From Thiosocius sp963808165 (GTDB taxonomy: Bacteria; Pseudomonadota; Gammaproteobacteria; Chromatiales; Chromatiaceae): DNA of 64,000 nt. Shown piece by piece: positions 52,111 to 59,496 of the stretch. Made by a program: the position numbers and the translations under genes. The stretch spans positions 310,001 through 374,000 of the forward strand of contig CAWEET010000011.1 in NCBI GenBank assembly GCA_963808165.1, in the 5' to 3' direction. How positions within the stretch are numbered: position 1 is the stretch's first letter; each line of letters opens with the position of its first letter. The notes below the pieces were generated by a model, which searched no databases, was not told the DNA's origin, and saw only the letters and a program-made list of their open reading frames with translations.

Positions 52111-52503
52111 ATGGCCAGCACCACAAAGAAGACCACCAGCAAGACCGGATCCAGCAAAACCGCCGAGAATGCATCCAAGGCGCCGCTGAAAAAGACCACC
52201 GTCAGCAAGACCGCGGGCGGCAAGACAAGCAAGAACAAAGCACAGGCGAAAAAGAAGACCGCCAGCAAAAAGGTTACGGCCAAAAAGGCCACCGTGAGGA
52301 AGGCCGCAGCCAGGAAGACCGTCGCGCCCAACGCCGCACCGAAGCAGATCACCGCGGCGCAGCGCCACCAGTTGATCGCCGAGGCCGCGTATCTGCGCGC
52401 CGAGTCGCAGGGCTTTTTCGGTGACCAGCGCGAAGACTGGCTACTGGCCGAGGCCGAGCTGGATGCCCGGCTGCGCAAGGCGAATGTACGGGTAGTCGGA
52501 TGA
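52111..52503 (+). CDS. Histone H1-like basic protein with a C-terminal DUF2934 domain
   Basis: The 130-residue protein has two parts. Residues 1-78 are low-complexity Lys/Ala/Thr/Ser (KKTTSKTGSSKTAENASKA, KKKTASKKVTAKKATVRKA), like the tail of eukaryotic histone H1 and bacterial nucleoid proteins, and should bind DNA or RNA without sequence preference. Residues 79-130 are a DUF2934 module (QLIAEAAYLRAESQGFFGDQREDWLLAEAELDARLRK), typical of small bacterial proteins of unknown role. The gene is monocistronic. An imperfect hairpin at 52569-52603 may end the transcript. Confidence 0.75.
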   Translation: MASTTKKTTSKTGSSKTAENASKAPLKKTTVSKTAGGKTSKNKAQAKKKTASKKVTAKKATVRKAAARKTVAPNAAPKQITAAQRHQLIAEAAYLRAESQGFFGDQREDWLLAEAELDARLRKANVRVVG

Positions 52504-52696
52504 TTCCAAGGCCTATGGTCAGGCAGGCATTTCCGCGTCGCAAGCCCTGATCCGCGGCGGTCGCTGCAGCTCACATGGGCTGCAGGCCGTCCTCATGGTG
52601 AGCGCGCTGAACCTCTGGTAGCGAACCGACGGGTACCGAACAGCGCGCCGGACCGGTGCGGCCGAACGCCGGCGGCGGACTATGCGGTCAGTTCTG

Positions 52697-53030
52697 TCAA
52701 TCCCGGCCGGCCCACCAGTGGGCCATGCACAAGTAGTGCATCTCGAGGAACTCCACTATCGCGCAGCGCGACCCCTCTCGACCCAGGCCGGATTCCTTGA
52801 CCCCACCGAACGGCGCGACCTCGGTCCAGATAACGCCCTCATGGATTCCGACCATACCGTAGTCCAGCGCGTCGGCGATGTGCCGCTCCACCTTCTCGAC
52901 TGCCGCCTGGTTGATCAACGGTCCCTGCGCGACGCCCTCTTCCAGTCCACAGCCGACCTTCAGAGGCGCCACCCGGTGCCCCAGCCGGTCGGCGAAGACA
53001 TCACACACAAGAACGCGGCAGTCGAGCCTC
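52697..53030 (-). pseudogene. gabD: Succinate-semialdehyde dehydrogenase remnant with internal deletion
   Basis: The frame reads CDVFADRLGHRVAPLKVGCGLEEGVAQGPLINQAAVEKVERHIADAL, the standard text of NAD(P)-dependent succinate-semialdehyde dehydrogenases after the catalytic cysteine. It then jumps at once to DYGMVGIHEGVIWTEVAPFGGVKESGLGREGSR and the C-terminus. About 90 residues between HIADAL and DYGMVG are missing, and the whole N-terminal two thirds are gone, replaced by a dispersed repeat at 53014-53070. The remaining text lacks the catalytic residues. It ends with a normal stop at 52697. Confidence 0.85.
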
Positions 53031-53070
53031 CAGGGACGGGTTCACGGTGTCACGCGGGGCGAATATGCCA
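53014..53070 (+). repeat. Dispersed intergenic repeat, copy 6
   Basis: It contains GCGGCAGTCGAGCCTCCAGG, GACGGGTTCACGGTGTC and ACGCGGGGCGAATATGCC, close to copy 1. It lies exactly at the broken upstream edge of the gabD remnant and covers the stop codon of the small gene at 53050-53172, so it may mark the deletion point. Confidence 0.65.
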
Positions 53071-53172
53071 GAGCAGCAGTCCTGCACTCAGTGCAATCGC
53101 CATGAAGCCTGCCGCGGCAAGTATCGACGGGGAGATTTTGGGATCTCGTCTGGCCGGGGCGGCTGTCGGCAT
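53050..53172 (-). CDS. Very small predicted membrane protein
   Basis: A 40-codon frame starts with MPTAAPARRDPKISPS and continues into one hydrophobic helix (ILAAAGFMAIALSAGLLLW), ending HIRPA. Its ATG shares one base with the TGA of the receiver-like gene (TGATG), a typical coupled arrangement, so it is probably translated. Arginine-rich N-terminus inside, helix spanning the membrane. No family was recognised, and its stop lies inside a dispersed repeat, so the end may not be original. Confidence 0.5.
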   Translation of the reverse strand: MPTAAPARRDPKISPSILAAAGFMAIALSAGLLLWHIRPA

Positions 53173-53552
53173 CAGCCGGCGGTGGCAAGCGCCCTGCGCA
53201 GCACCGTCTCGACCCGTTCCGGAGTGATCGGAAAATCGACCTTGGCGAACAGCGGGAAGCGCGCCTCGAGCGTCGCGAGCTTTTCAGCCTGCTCGGGCAG
53301 GTAGAACACGATGACCTTTACCTCCGGGTGCCTCTGCAACACCGCCATCAAGGTTTCCAGATTCGACGTGCGGTCACGAAAATCAGACTGGAAGATGTAC
53401 TCGGCAACGATCACGTCGGGCACGGATCGCTTCAGCAGACCCCGTGCCTTGCGCTGGGAATTCACCACCTCGACGTCGAACCCCAGCCGCTGATACAGCG
53501 ACAGCAGATTGGGATAGCCGCCCAGCTCGATGATCGAGAGCAGGCGGGGCAT
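53172..53552 (-). CDS. Receiver-like protein with an altered phosphorylation site
   Basis: The 126-residue single-domain protein follows the alpha/beta pattern of CheY-type receivers (RLLSIIELGGYPNLLSLYQRLGFDVEVVNSQRKARGLL, then VKVIVFYLPEQAEKL and a C-terminal FAKVDFPITPERVETVLRRAL). The usual acceptor aspartate after strand 3 is a glutamate (PDVIVAEYIF) and the acidic pair after strand 1 is missing, so it is probably not phosphorylated and acts as a pseudo-receiver. It starts one base after the 2OG-oxygenase stop and overlaps the small membrane gene, so these three form an operon. Confidence 0.65.
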   Translation of the reverse strand: MPRLLSIIELGGYPNLLSLYQRLGFDVEVVNSQRKARGLLKRSVPDVIVAEYIFQSDFRDRTSNLETLMAVLQRHPEVKVIVFYLPEQAEKLATLEARFPLFAKVDFPITPERVETVLRRALATAG

Positions 53553-53553
53553 G

Positions 53554-54171
53554 TCAGCGAAACACGACCCAGGTCGTGGCGATGTACTTCACACCCTCGT
53601 GTAACGTGGCGGAGCGGTGCTCGTGCGTCCAGAACGGCGGGAACAGAACCATCTTGCCCCGCTGCGGCCGGATGCTGACACCCTGATACAGGAACTCGGT
53701 CTCGCCACCCGGGCCGGGCACATCATTCAGATACCAGATCACGACGAGTTGACGCTGGCTGAACTCATGGCTGCCGCCGTCGATGTGCCAATGGTAGAAC
53801 TCGCCCGGCAGATAGCGCTGGATCTGGTAGCCCATGTCCTTGAACGGGCCCCTGAAGAACGGAAAGGTCTCGCGCAACTCGGCCAATGCCGCGCCGACAC
53901 AGCGGAAAAACACCTGGTCGATATCCTTCCATTCTTCGCGCCCGCTGACCACGAGGTCCATGGTCCGCTTCACCTCAGAATCCAGCCCCTGCACCTGACC
54001 GATTCGCCCCTGATTCTGCTGCGCCGGATTGGCCTCGAAACGGCGGACCATCTCCGCGCACCAGTCGGCAGGGATGGTGTCCGTGCGCTCAAAAATGAAA
54101 CTGCCGGGTTTCACCTCGCGGAAACTCGACAAGGGCCTGACGCTGCGCTCGACGGGAAAAGGGTTGCTCAT
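53554..54171 (-). CDS. 2-oxoglutarate/Fe(II)-dependent oxygenase (prolyl 4-hydroxylase type)
   Basis: The 205-residue enzyme has the double-stranded beta-helix motifs: IQRYLPGEFYHWHIDGGS with His129 and Asp131, LVVIWYLNDVPGPGGETEFLYQGVSIRPQRGKMVLFPPFWTHEHRS with the distal His, and VKYIATTWVVF. It resembles the small bacterial prolyl-4-hydroxylase-like oxygenases; the substrate is unknown. It starts at 54171; the extension upstream has no homology and runs into a dispersed repeat. It is the first gene of an operon with the pseudo-receiver. Confidence 0.8.
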   Translation of the reverse strand: MSNPFPVERSVRPLSSFREVKPGSFIFERTDTIPADWCAEMVRRFEANPAQQNQGRIGQVQGLDSEVKRTMDLVVSGREEWKDIDQVFFRCVGAALAELRETFPFFRGPFKDMGYQIQRYLPGEFYHWHIDGGSHEFSQRQLVVIWYLNDVPGPGGETEFLYQGVSIRPQRGKMVLFPPFWTHEHRSATLHEGVKYIATTWVVFR

Positions 54172-54344
54172 GGCGAATACGACTGCTCGGGATGGTGCGC
54201 GATGTCCAATTATCGACCCTCGCGCCGGCGACCGTAAAGTACCGCCACAGCCGATGCCGGGAACCCGAACAGCCCCACGGCATCGACCGGCCCTCGCGGC
54301 ATATTCGAATCGCCGGCATCCCGGTCGTTTCTGGAGAAAACGTC

Positions 54345-54410
54345 GGCGGCATGGACGCCGACGTCGAGCCCACAGGCACGTATTCACGGCGTTTTTCGCA
54401 AGAAACGATC
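54345..54410 (+). repeat. Dispersed intergenic repeat, copy 7 (long subtype)
   Basis: It has GGCGGCATGGACGCCGACG, TCGAGCCCACAGGCACG, TATTCACGGCG and CAAGAAACGATC. It is very similar to copy 2 (19636-19702), which lies about 35 kb away in the opposite direction. Confidence 0.7.
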
Positions 54411-54426
54411 GGAATCATCAGGCCCA

Positions 54427-55461
54427 CTAGAGCGACGACTGCTGCATGGTCTTTGCGATGGCCGCGGCGGCGCGTTCGCCGTGCCGCTCGTGCAAGGCCA
54501 ACAGGTGTCCCGCAACAGTGACCCAGTGCCGCGCGCCACGCCCAATCAGGTCCGCAAGGTCACCGGCGTCCCCCGATGCCAGCCATTCCCGGTAGGCCAT
54601 CTCCAGCGATGGAAACAGCTGCTTGCGCATCGCACCGAGGCTCGCCACGAAGAAGTGCAGCGAAGGCTCCCGTCCCGGCTCGAGCAGCATCGGCAGCGTG
54701 TGCGTGCAGTCGGCCAGGTGATCACGCACCGCGCGGGCCATCAACTCGGCCGGCGTGTCGCTGAGGTCGAGCAGCATGTGCTCCCATGCGTCGCCCAGAT
54801 CGAGCCCGACCTGATACTCGCCGCGCTCGTGCGCCTCGACCACTGCCATCTCGACGCTGACCATGGCATCCAGCGCCTCGTCCAGCGCAGCGCCGAACGG
54901 ATAGCAGGCAAGCGCCCGCGCCATCGCATTTTCGGGACGGTTCCAGAGCCAGGACTCGTACTTCTCCCAGAGGTAGCGGCGCAACGACTCGCGCCGCAGA
55001 AAAATGGTCGAACCACGCGTCATGGCCGGCGGAGAATTCAGGCCCCGTGCCAGCTCCCGGCCACTGACACGCAGCAGAAAGCCGTCTTCACCACGTCGCT
55101 CGCCTTCGAGTTCGGCGAGAAAGAAATGCGGCCGGGCTCCATTTACCAGGCCGGCACTGTAGACCAGCCCGTAGTCGGCGACAGCCACGTTGACCGCCTC
55201 GGCATCGAACGGGTCGATCACCTTGTCGCCAACCACCATCTCACAGAAGTCTTCCTGCTCCAGCGCCTGCAGATGGGCCTCGCGTGCCGTCAGCCACTCG
55301 CCGACATCGTCCTTGCCGAGCGGCGTGCCCAGCGGCAGCCCTTGCATCCAGCGATACAGCTCGCGCATCTTCAACAGGTAGGTGCACATCCCATAGTCGC
55401 CGCCGTGGCGCGCGTCGACGATGTCACAGTTATGCTGGACCGCCTCGATCAGGGCCTGCAT
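54427..55461 (-). CDS. Conserved hypothetical protein, Sfum_1244-like
   Basis: The 344-residue soluble protein begins VQHNCDIVDARHGGDYGMCTYLLKMRELYRWMQGLPLG and continues with DPFDAEAVN, YGLVYSAGLVNGARPHFFLAELEG, and helical C-terminal text. This resembles the Sfum_1244 family of conserved proteins found in sulfur-metabolising bacteria, whose function is unknown. The start at 55461 follows AGGAGGATAT. It is divergent from the GTG-start gene at 55675. No cofactor motif is evident, though the early NC...C cysteines might bind a metal. Confidence 0.55.
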   Translation of the reverse strand: MQALIEAVQHNCDIVDARHGGDYGMCTYLLKMRELYRWMQGLPLGTPLGKDDVGEWLTAREAHLQALEQEDFCEMVVGDKVIDPFDAEAVNVAVADYGLVYSAGLVNGARPHFFLAELEGERRGEDGFLLRVSGRELARGLNSPPAMTRGSTIFLRRESLRRYLWEKYESWLWNRPENAMARALACYPFGAALDEALDAMVSVEMAVVEAHERGEYQVGLDLGDAWEHMLLDLSDTPAELMARAVRDHLADCTHTLPMLLEPGREPSLHFFVASLGAMRKQLFPSLEMAYREWLASGDAGDLADLIGRGARHWVTVAGHLLALHERHGERAAAAIAKTMQQSSL

Positions 55462-55674
55462 ATATCCTCCTGGCCGAAATGGCTGTTGACGATTTCCTAG
55501 TAAAATACTCGACAATTAGCCGACTGCCAACCGGTTTGGCGGGACGGCTGCGCCCCACGTCTTTGTGCCCGGAAAGCCCACCGACAATGTGAAATCCCTT
55601 GAAAAAAGAGCGATTTTTCAAAACTGCGGGATGCGATATTCGGTACCCGACGGCTAACAGCAGGAGGAACGGTT

Positions 55675-56235
55675 GTGGCATTGAGGATCAAGAGCCACTG
55701 GCATGATGACGGGGCCGAACGCTCGCTGGACGAGATTGCCGGCGCCTTGGCGTTCATCAGCTGGCGCATCGCCAAGGACAAGGCGATAAACCTGCATGGC
55801 CAGGACTTCGTTTACGAATCCGACCGGCAGCGCTTCGCGGTGATCACCGAGTACCTGATTTTCCAGCTACAGATCGTCGACCGCCTTGCGGCCATCGAGC
55901 TGCAGCTGTGCGATGCGGACCGCCAACAACTGATTGTCGCAGTAGCCAGGCACCTCGCCGGGCACCTGCATGACAACAGCGTCGACATCTTCGGCCCGGG
56001 CGACTATGTGGGCCCGTTCATCGACAAGATGGACAGGCGCGCCACGGAATATGCCGAACTCAACTACACCTCAGATGGCCCCTCTTACCCGTTCATGCGC
56101 CACCTCGGTTTCGAGATCCAGCAGCTCATGGGCGACTCGCAGGAGAACCGCTGGGTGATCGATCAGGTGATGGACAGGGACGGTATCGAGATCGACCGGG
56201 AGATCAGGCGCGCAGTCAGCAATCTGTTCGAATGA
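55675..56235 (+). CDS. Hypothetical soluble protein
   Basis: The 186-residue protein starts at GTG, seven bases after a perfect AGGAGG. It is helical, with SLDEIAGALAFISWRIAKDKAINLHGQDFVYESDRQRFAVITEYLIFQLQIVDRLAAIELQ and a conserved-looking AEYAELNY-type stretch (ATEYAELNYTSDGPSYPFMRHLGFEIQQLMG). It could be a member of a sulfur-oxidiser-specific family, but no function is recognised. It ends before a two-way terminator. Confidence 0.65.
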   Translation: MALRIKSHWHDDGAERSLDEIAGALAFISWRIAKDKAINLHGQDFVYESDRQRFAVITEYLIFQLQIVDRLAAIELQLCDADRQQLIVAVARHLAGHLHDNSVDIFGPGDYVGPFIDKMDRRATEYAELNYTSDGPSYPFMRHLGFEIQQLMGDSQENRWVIDQVMDRDGIEIDREIRRAVSNLFE

Positions 56236-56255
56236 GTCCGCCAGATCGCAGACAT

Positions 56256-56287
56256 TAAAAAAGGCGGGGATCACCCACCTTTTTTGA
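56256..56287. terminator. Two-way intrinsic terminator between convergent genes
   Basis: AAAAAAGG, CGGGG/ACCC stem with a short loop, and CCTTTTTTT stand between the ends of the genes at 56235 (plus) and 56308 (minus). Both strands end in a T run after the stem. Confidence 0.7.
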
Positions 56288-56307
56288 CTTGAGAACCGGA
56301 AAAGCGA

Positions 56308-56505
56308 TCAGCTCTTGACCCAGTCACCAAAGTTGTCGGTGGTCTTTCCTTCACCATCGCCGTAACCAGCCTGATAAGCCTCGGTCACGCGCTGTTCTTC
56401 GCGTTGCGGGTTGCCCAGGAAACCTGCCTGCCAACCCTGGATGTACTCTTCGTCGACACCCATTTCTTCCATTTTGGTAACAGCGTCGTAGTAGAACTGG
56501 TTCAT
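56308..56505 (-). CDS. Small conserved-looking acidic protein
   Basis: The 65-residue protein (MNQFYYDAVTKMEEMGVDEEYIQGWQAGFLGNPQREEQR, then VTEAYQAGYGDGEGKTTDNFGDWVKS) has two similar segments, YIQGWQAGFLGNP and VTEAYQAGYGDGE, that look like a short duplicated motif. It is preceded by GGAGAGCGGAC. No family was recognised. It stands alone, convergent with the preceding gene. Confidence 0.65.
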   Translation of the reverse strand: MNQFYYDAVTKMEEMGVDEEYIQGWQAGFLGNPQREEQRVTEAYQAGYGDGEGKTTDNFGDWVKS

Positions 56506-56803
56506 GTCCGCTCTCCGAATTAAGCCAACTTCGTCCGCCCCTCACGTCAGCCCGTCCCTTTTTGCTTTTCACACCCTTCGGTGCCTGCCCACAGGACGGG
56601 ACTGCTGCCGGTCTGCGCCGGCGCGGCGGCTCCCCACAATCAAGAGGGGCATTAGAATACTCTGCTTTTCTAAAGGCTGACAAGTTCGTTTTGAATTTTC
56701 CGCAGGTCGGCGCGCAGCTCTGCCGATTCCATTGCCGGGCGGGGGTTGACCTGACCGGCCAGCCTTCCCATCCTTGCGCTCTGCCGCAGCAGTAGGAGTC
56801 AAG

Positions 56804-57847
56804 ATGCGCCCCGCCCAGTTGCTCACGATCCTGGATCGCGAATTCGCCAGCACCCGACAAGGCCACCACACCCCGGTGATGCTGTGGGGCCCGCCCGGTG
56901 TCGGTAAATCAGACATGGTCCGGCAGACCGGTCAACGCCACGACTGTCCTGTGATCGATATCCGGCTCTCGCAGATGGAGCCCAGCGATCTGCGTGGTAT
57001 CCCCTTTCGTAACGGCGAGTTCGTCGAGTGGGCGGCGCCGGCAATTCTGCCCAACACGCTGCGCCACGGCGAAACAGGCATCCTATTCCTGGACGAGATC
57101 ACCTCCGCACCGCCAAGCGTCTCTGCCGCCGCCTATCAGCTGATTCTCGATCGCCGGCTGGGCGAGTACGAGGTGCCAGAGGGCTGGGCGATCTTTGCTG
57201 CCGGCAACCGTCAGGGCGACCGCGGCGTCACCTATACGATGCCGGCGCCGTTGGCCAACCGGTTCTCTCACTTCGACGTCGACACCCATCTCGACGACTG
57301 GGTGGCATGGGCCTATCAGCACGACATCGACGAGCGGGTGATCGCCTTCCTGCGCTTCCGGCCCGAGCTGCTGTTTGATTTCGATCCGGCACACAATCCG
57401 GTGGCCTTCCCCTCGCCACGCTCCTGGGAGTTCGCCCACCGCAGCCTCTACAAGTTCGGCGACCACGGTGAACTGCTGCAGGGCGCACTGCAGGCCTGCG
57501 TCGGTCCCGCCGCCGGCATCGAGCTGACCGCTTTCGTCAACAGCCTCGACAAGATGCCGGACCTGGACGATATCCTGGCTGGCAAGGAGGTCCCGGTACC
57601 GGACGAAATCGATCTGCAATACGCGGTCGCCGCTGCGTTGGTGGGGCGCGCGATCCGGGCCCAGGACGGCGGGGACGCGACGCGGGTGACCGGTCGCATC
57701 CTCGACTACGCCGGAAGTTTTCCGCAGCGGGAAATGGGCGTGATGCTGGTCTCGGACCTGCATCGGGCGATCGGTGAAGGATTGTTCCAGGTGCCTGAAT
57801 TCTCGACCTGGGCCAATGCGATCGCCGACGTGATGCTGTACGAGTGA
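56804..57847 (+). CDS. MoxR-type AAA+ ATPase
   Basis: The 347-residue ATPase has Walker A GPPGVGKS (residues 29-36), Walker B ILFLDE (Asp98, Glu99) and the sensor text FAAGNRQGDRG, with MPAPLANRFSHFDVD for the arginine-finger region. MoxR ATPases pair with VWA proteins to insert metals or activate enzymes. Here the VWA partner follows on the same strand (58108), so the two should form one system. Ribosome site TAGGAGTCAAG sets the start at 56804. Confidence 0.88.
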   Translation: MRPAQLLTILDREFASTRQGHHTPVMLWGPPGVGKSDMVRQTGQRHDCPVIDIRLSQMEPSDLRGIPFRNGEFVEWAAPAILPNTLRHGETGILFLDEITSAPPSVSAAAYQLILDRRLGEYEVPEGWAIFAAGNRQGDRGVTYTMPAPLANRFSHFDVDTHLDDWVAWAYQHDIDERVIAFLRFRPELLFDFDPAHNPVAFPSPRSWEFAHRSLYKFGDHGELLQGALQACVGPAAGIELTAFVNSLDKMPDLDDILAGKEVPVPDEIDLQYAVAAALVGRAIRAQDGGDATRVTGRILDYAGSFPQREMGVMLVSDLHRAIGEGLFQVPEFSTWANAIADVMLYE

Positions 57848-58107
57848 GCGTCGCCGAGCGCCGCACGGCCGGCGTGCCTGCCGAAGCAGGTGTTGCGCAC
57901 GCCGACCTGCCTGAAACCGAGGCAGCCGCAAAAAGGATCACGGCCGCGTACCCGCCACGGCTCTCGCGCGACCGGAGTCCAGGCTGGCCGCGGCACGTCC
58001 TGAAAGCAACGCCGGGCACAGGCTCAGCTCAGTAGAAACGCTGTCAGACCCGGGGGGTAGTGCCAGTCGGGCGCAGCCAGAATCAAATGCACGGTGAGAT
58101 ACCGACC

Positions 58108-59454
58108 ATGGATCCTGACGCCATCGAAACCAAGCTGACCGCGGCACGCGCCAAGCTGATTCTCGACAAGCCATTTCTCGGCGCGCTGGTGCTGCGCCTG
58201 CCCTTGGCCAAAGCCGACGCGAACTGGTGCGCGACCACCGCCACCGATGCCCGCAAGCTCTACTACAACCCCGAGTTCATCGAATCGCTATCGATGTCGC
58301 AGACCCAGTTCATGCTGGCGCACGAAGCGCTGCACTGCGCGCTTTCACATTTCGCGCGCCGCCAGCACCGCGTGCAGCACCGCTGGGACCTGGCCTGTGA
58401 CTACGCGATCAACCCGCTGCTGCTCGAAGATGGCCTGACGCCGCCGCCGAACTGCAATGTGATGCCGCAATACCTCGGTATGACCGCCGAGGAAATCTAC
58501 CCACTGATCGAAGAAACCGACGAAAACGATACCATCGACCAGCATCTGTTCGACCAGGACAATCAATCCGGTGGCGGCCAGCAGGGCCAGGCCCCGGAAA
58601 AACCGGACCAACAGCAGCAGACCCCGGGCGGCGGCGGAGACAGCAGCCAACGCGAGGACGACCGCCAGCAGGGCGGCGAAAAGCCGCTCGATCAGCAATC
58701 GGAGCAGGATCAAGGGGACGGCGCCAAGCCCATGGAGGCAGACGCTACGCGCTCCGATCAGCAGCAGCGCGACGGCGATGAGGATGGCCGCGGTGAGCCG
58801 ACGCCGCCGCCACTCAGCGCCGAGGAGCGCCAGACGCTCGAGGTTCAATGGCAGCAGCGGCTGGCCGGGGCCGCACAACAGGCCATGCAGGCGGGCAAGA
58901 TGGGAGGCAGTATGGCGCGCCTGGTCGACCACCTGCTGCAACCACGCTTGCCCTGGCGGATGCTGCTGGCGCGCTACATGACCGCGATGGCGCGCGATGA
59001 CTTCACCTATATGCGGCCGTCGCGTCGCGAGGGCGACGCGATCCTTCCGTCGCTGAAGAGTTCACAGCTTGAGATCGTCGTGGCGGTGGACACCAGCGGC
59101 TCCATCCGGGCCGGTGAAATGGATGAGTTCCTGTCAGAGGTTTCGGCGCTGAAGGGCCAGATGCGCGCCAGGGTGACCCTGCTCGCCTGTGACAGCAGCC
59201 TGTCGGACGGCGCCCCCTGGGTGTTCGAGCCCTGGGAGGAATTTCGCTGTCCGGCGGAGATCCGCGGAGGCGGTGGCACAGACTTCCGTCCGGTGTTTGA
59301 ATGGCTCGACGAGCAGGGACAGCACCCCGAGCTGTTGGTCTATTTTACCGACGCCCAGGGCCGCTTCCCGGAGTGCGAACCGAACTATCCGGTCATCTGG
59401 CTGGTCAAGGGTAGGGAATCCGTGCCATGGGGGCAGCGGGTTCAACTGAACTGA
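58108..59454 (+). CDS. VWA-domain protein with an N-terminal HEALH metallopeptidase-like domain (DUF2201 type)
   Basis: The 448-residue protein has three parts. Residues about 1-150 form a metallopeptidase-like region with LAHEALHCALSH (His72, Glu73, His76). Residues about 175-265 are a Gln/Asp/Gly-rich linker of low complexity. Residues about 318-448 are a VWA fold with MIDAS DTSGS (Asp328) and GGGTDF. The layout matches DUF2201-type proteins that pair with MoxR ATPases. It may bind a client and a metal. The start at 58108 avoids an upstream GTG frame of no homology. Confidence 0.85.
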   Translation: MDPDAIETKLTAARAKLILDKPFLGALVLRLPLAKADANWCATTATDARKLYYNPEFIESLSMSQTQFMLAHEALHCALSHFARRQHRVQHRWDLACDYAINPLLLEDGLTPPPNCNVMPQYLGMTAEEIYPLIEETDENDTIDQHLFDQDNQSGGGQQGQAPEKPDQQQQTPGGGGDSSQREDDRQQGGEKPLDQQSEQDQGDGAKPMEADATRSDQQQRDGDEDGRGEPTPPPLSAEERQTLEVQWQQRLAGAAQQAMQAGKMGGSMARLVDHLLQPRLPWRMLLARYMTAMARDDFTYMRPSRREGDAILPSLKSSQLEIVVAVDTSGSIRAGEMDEFLSEVSALKGQMRARVTLLACDSSLSDGAPWVFEPWEEFRCPAEIRGGGGTDFRPVFEWLDEQGQHPELLVYFTDAQGRFPECEPNYPVIWLVKGRESVPWGQRVQLN

Positions 59455-59496
59455 CGGAAACGGCCGGCGGCACCCCGTACGGCACGACGAAGGCGC

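Noticed and set aside
57844..58035. 63-codon GTG frame overlapping the MoxR stop
   Set aside because: The overlap is suggestive, but the text is Ala/Arg/Pro-rich without a motif and no ribosome site was seen.
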